7,061 nucleotides of DNA from an uncultured Clostridia bacterium. GTDB lineage: Bacteria; Bacillota; Clostridia; Saccharofermentanales; Saccharofermentanaceae. Shown here one piece after another: positions 5,061 to 7,061 of the stretch (position 1 is the first letter of the stretch; every line of letters begins with the position of its first letter). The stretch is taken from positions 1 to 7,061 of the forward strand of contig CAMNNN010000072.1 in assembly GCA_946545505.1 (NCBI GenBank). Reading direction: 5' to 3'. Both the position numbers and the translations under genes were made by a program. The notes beneath the pieces are model-generated. The model was given only the letters and a program-made list of their open reading frames with translations. It ran no database searches and was not told where the DNA came from.

Positions 5061-5939
5061 ATGCCCGAAAGCACAAAAGAAACTTCACTTGCTACAGGTC
5101 TCAGGATTACATTCGCCATCATAGGTGCGATTCTGATCATGATATGCTCATGCGCGGCGGCGTTAAGATTTACTGTTCTTAATGACACGTTCTGGGGCGA
5201 GTTCATGAAAAGTGATGACTTCGCTGATCTGCTTAAGGAAGAGATTGGTCTTGATTCTTCTTCATTCCGTCTGTATCCCGGTTCTGATGTTACGGTTGAT
5301 TTCACTGATGATGATGCTCAGGATGAGTTTGTCGGTATCATAGTCGATGAATACCTCGAGCTTATGGTAGACGGCGACAGGGAATTGGACCGCGACAGAT
5401 TCGAGGATTTCTTCGACGAATATGACGACGAATTATACGGAGATCAGGATATCCCCGATTCACAGAAGAGAGAAAACATAGAACGTTTTGTTGATACGCT
5501 GGAAGAAGCTTTCGAGAGCGTCGACAGCGATGAAGAAAATGCAGACGCATTCGGATTCATGCAGGCATATGTGACAGCTGCAAGAAGAACGTTCGTGATC
5601 ATGGTAGTAACCGGTATTATGCTTATTGTTATGACAGTAGTTCTTCTGATCATTCATAAGAATAAGTTCCGTCCTGTAAGAGCGATGGGCATTGCCATGA
5701 CATGTGCTCAGGCTCTTAATACCATGGGCTGGGGACTTGTTGCAATAGCATTCGGTTATGCCAATGATACGGTCATGGAAGAGGAAGAAGCGCTCGTGGC
5801 GGTGTTCGTCAACAGAATAAGTGTGCATGTAGGTCATATCACCGCATTTATGGCGGTCACGCTGATCATGGGTGTCCTCCTCATTATCGTCGGTGTAGTC
5901 GGTGCCGGGAAAACTGACCGGAGAATGATCGAGGAATAA
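5061..5939 (+). CDS. Four-helix membrane protein with a large acidic external domain, unknown function
   Basis: I do not recognise a family for this 292-residue protein. One hydrophobic helix lies at about 14-37, then a soluble segment of about 138 residues (38-175), then three helices at about 176-199, 207-232 and 256-281. With four helices both ends would be cytoplasmic and the soluble domain outside. That domain is extremely acidic: by my count about 44 Asp or Glu against roughly 10 Lys or Arg, with clusters such as FTDDDAQDEF (81-90) and FEDFFDEYDDELYGDQD (114-130). It also looks helical. Metal-ion binding or contact with a basic cell-surface partner is possible, but that is speculation. 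The start has AAGGAG (5045-5050) with a 10-nt spacer. It is separated from the nucleotidase gene by a single base and supplies that gene's ribosome binding site, so the two are coupled. Confidence 0.85.
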   Translation: MPESTKETSLATGLRITFAIIGAILIMICSCAAALRFTVLNDTFWGEFMKSDDFADLLKEEIGLDSSSFRLYPGSDVTVDFTDDDAQDEFVGIIVDEYLELMVDGDRELDRDRFEDFFDEYDDELYGDQDIPDSQKRENIERFVDTLEEAFESVDSDEENADAFGFMQAYVTAARRTFVIMVVTGIMLIVMTVVLLIIHKNKFRPVRAMGIAMTCAQALNTMGWGLVAIAFGYANDTVMEEEEALVAVFVNRISVHVGHITAFMAVTLIMGVLLIIVGVVGAGKTDRRMIEE

Positions 5940-5940
5940 T

Positions 5941-6675
5941 GTGGATCGCATATATTTCTTATTCGATCTTGATGAGACTTTGCTTAACTTCCATGCATCC
6001 GAGAAGATCGGACTGAAGGAGGTTGTCGAGGCTTGCGGCTGCGTTTTTAACGACGAAGTTTACGCGTTCTTCAAGGCACGTAATAAGGAGCTGTGGCTCA
6101 TGCTCGAGAGGGGCGAGATAACGCGCCAAGAGCTTTTCGAGACGAGGTTCCGTGAGCTGCTAGCAAGATGCGGCGCGGATACGTCGGAGACGGATTTTCT
6201 GAAGGTGAATTCGGAGTTTATAAGTGCGATGGCACGTAACGGCGTGATCCTCGACGGAGCCCTCGAATTACTCGAACGTATTAAGACCGGGATTAAGGGT
6301 GCACGCGTTTATATCGTAAGTAACGGTGCGACCGTAAATGCTCTCGGCAGGATAAAGTCCACCGGTATGGATGCGTATATCGACGGTACATTTATCAGTG
6401 AGGATATGGGGGTGAATAAACCTTCACCCGAGTTCTTCCGCATAGTACTTGGTTCCATCGGAGCCCGGAAGGAAAACTGTATAGTTATAGGCGACTCGCT
6501 CTCGTCCGATATGCTTGGTGCAAAGAATGCCGGTATCACATCGTGCTGGTTTAAGCCTGCAGGCGATGTTGATGCCGCTGTCCGGGAGTACGGAATCAGT
6601 TATACTGCCGGCACATTTGAAGAGCTTTATGAAGTTCTTGTTAACTGGGCAACATGTAACCTTCCGGTAAACTAA
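5941..6675 (+). CDS. yjjG: YjjG/YfnB-type HAD nucleotidase
   Basis: This 244-residue HAD hydrolase resembles the YjjG/YfnB group, which dephosphorylates nucleoside monophosphates, including non-canonical pyrimidine ones, in the cytoplasm. Motif I is FDLDETLLNF at 8-17 (nucleophile D9, acid/base D11). A helical cap follows (about 20-100) with NKELWLMLERGEIT (48-61), which matches the NKPLWVDYQNGAIT region of E. coli YjjG. Motif II is VSNG at 126-129, motif III is K160 in NKPSPEFF, and motif IV is GDSLSSD at 184-190. All catalytic residues are present. The start is GTG at 5941, chosen because GAGGA (5931-5935) lies 5 nt upstream and the protein then begins directly at the first strand. The upstream stop codon is one base away, so translation is coupled to the membrane protein. 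The symbol marks the family; the exact substrate is inferred. Confidence 0.88.
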   Translation: MDRIYFLFDLDETLLNFHASEKIGLKEVVEACGCVFNDEVYAFFKARNKELWLMLERGEITRQELFETRFRELLARCGADTSETDFLKVNSEFISAMARNGVILDGALELLERIKTGIKGARVYIVSNGATVNALGRIKSTGMDAYIDGTFISEDMGVNKPSPEFFRIVLGSIGARKENCIVIGDSLSSDMLGAKNAGITSCWFKPAGDVDAAVREYGISYTAGTFEELYEVLVNWATCNLPVN

Positions 6676-6692
6676 CCCATATTTACTAAAGT

Positions 6693-6698
6693 TATAAT
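6693..6698 (+). promoter_or_regulatory. -10 box for the lipoprotein gene
   Basis: A TATAAT lies in the 55-nt gap after the nucleotidase gene, with expected start near 6705 and a leader of about 26 nt. No -35 hexamer is evident, and no terminator hairpin lies between the two genes, so read-through from the upstream operon may also contribute. Confidence 0.4.
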
Positions 6699-6730
6699 TA
6701 AGTCAGATGTTTACTACGGAGGGCTTGATT

Positions 6731-7061
6731 ATGAGAAGAAATAAGATAATTGCGATAGTCCTTTCCGCGGCGGTGTTTATGGGGGTTGCCGCAGGATGTA
6801 AGAAAGAAGAATCACAGGAGCCTGTAATACTCTATTATGATGATGCACAGGGAGGAGATGCATCTGTGGTTACGCTCGCAAGTGAAGAGGCTCCGGCTCA
6901 GACCGGCAGCGGCGAGGTCCTCGCTCCTATAATTGCAGACAGAAGCGGTACCGTAAATACGACAGCGGCAACGGTTACTTCGGAGACGAGTGAGACAAGC
7001 ACGAATGGGACAGGCACGACTGAGACTTCAGCCACCGAGACTTCGCAGACTCAGGAAGGAC
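6731..7061 (+). CDS. Ser/Thr-rich secreted lipoprotein, N-terminal part (runs off the window)
   Basis: The reading frame from ATG 6731 stays open to the window edge (110 codons). It follows a strong GGAGGG (6718-6723) with a 7-nt spacer. The protein starts MRRNKIIAIVLSAAVFMGVA and reaches AGC at residues 21-23, which is a type II signal peptide: two arginines and a lysine, a hydrophobic core, then a lipobox with Cys23 as the lipidated residue. The -3 position is Ala rather than the preferred Leu, a tolerated variation. After the Cys comes a charged KKEE, a stretch with no recognisable domain (about 30-75), then a low-complexity Ser/Thr/Glu run (about 80-110) that looks like a flexible linker on the outer face of the membrane. 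The functional domain must lie beyond the window, so its role (binding protein, enzyme or other) cannot be stated. Confidence 0.85.
   Translation, partial: MRRNKIIAIVLSAAVFMGVAAGCKKEESQEPVILYYDDAQGGDASVVTLASEEAPAQTGSGEVLAPIIADRSGTVNTTAATVTSETSETSTNGTGTTETSATETSQTQEG

Noticed and set aside
5373..5408. EF-hand-like calcium loop in the acidic domain (DGDRELDRDRFE)
   Set aside because: Acidic residues fall at positions 1, 3, 5, 9 and 12, but the required glycine at 6 and hydrophobic residue at 8 are missing, and the whole domain is so acidic that partial matches are expected.
1..7061. Mobile elements, CRISPR arrays, tRNA or rRNA genes, phage or defence genes
   Set aside because: I found no transposase or integrase motifs, spaced direct repeats, cloverleaf-like segments or known defence domains. 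Base composition looks even across the window.

Overview
The window reads as chromosomal DNA of a low-to-mid GC Gram-positive, most likely a clostridial Bacillota. The pointers are the end of ribosomal protein L27 followed directly by Obg, a DUF2975/YozG-type Cro/CI pair like those known from Firmicutes, a lipoprotein with a short charged signal, and strong GGAGG-type ribosome binding sites. I cannot name the genus. No insertion sequence, CRISPR array, tRNA, rRNA or integrase is visible.

Layout. (1) 1-1406, plus strand: the last codons of rpmA, an intrinsic terminator hairpin, then the full obgE (ribosome-assembly GTPase). (2) 1407-1578: a gap with an AT-rich palindrome, an extended -10 promoter, a strong intrinsic terminator and a second TATAAT box. 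The first promoter and the terminator could delimit a small RNA of about 70 nt. (3) 1579-2980, plus strand: two overlapping or nearly overlapping genes. The first fuses a ParB/sulfiredoxin-like domain to a HAD-like phosphatase domain; the second is a stand-alone paralogue of that HAD domain. (4) 4861-2977, minus strand: a likely three-gene operon of a four-helix DUF2975 membrane protein, a 69-residue YozG-like Cro/CI repressor and a RelA/SpoT-domain alarmone synthetase. It has a near-consensus sigma-A promoter (TTGACT, 17 bp, TATAGT) with a perfect 9-bp inverted repeat just upstream. It meets the HAD pair head to head, and the two stop codons share bases. (5) 5061-6675, plus strand, divergent from that operon: a four-helix membrane protein with a very acidic external domain, translationally coupled to a YjjG/YfnB-type nucleotidase of the HAD superfamily. 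(6) 6731 to the edge: the start of a Ser/Thr-rich lipoprotein with its own -10 box.

How the parts may work together. Everything after obgE looks like small accessory or housekeeping operons rather than one pathway. The best candidate for an undescribed unit is the DUF2975-YozG-RelA/SpoT operon, which would link a membrane protein and a small repressor to (p)ppGpp-type nucleotide synthesis. The ParB-HAD fusion with its tandem HAD paralogue is a second uncharacterised unit. Functional links between these units are inference from gene order only.
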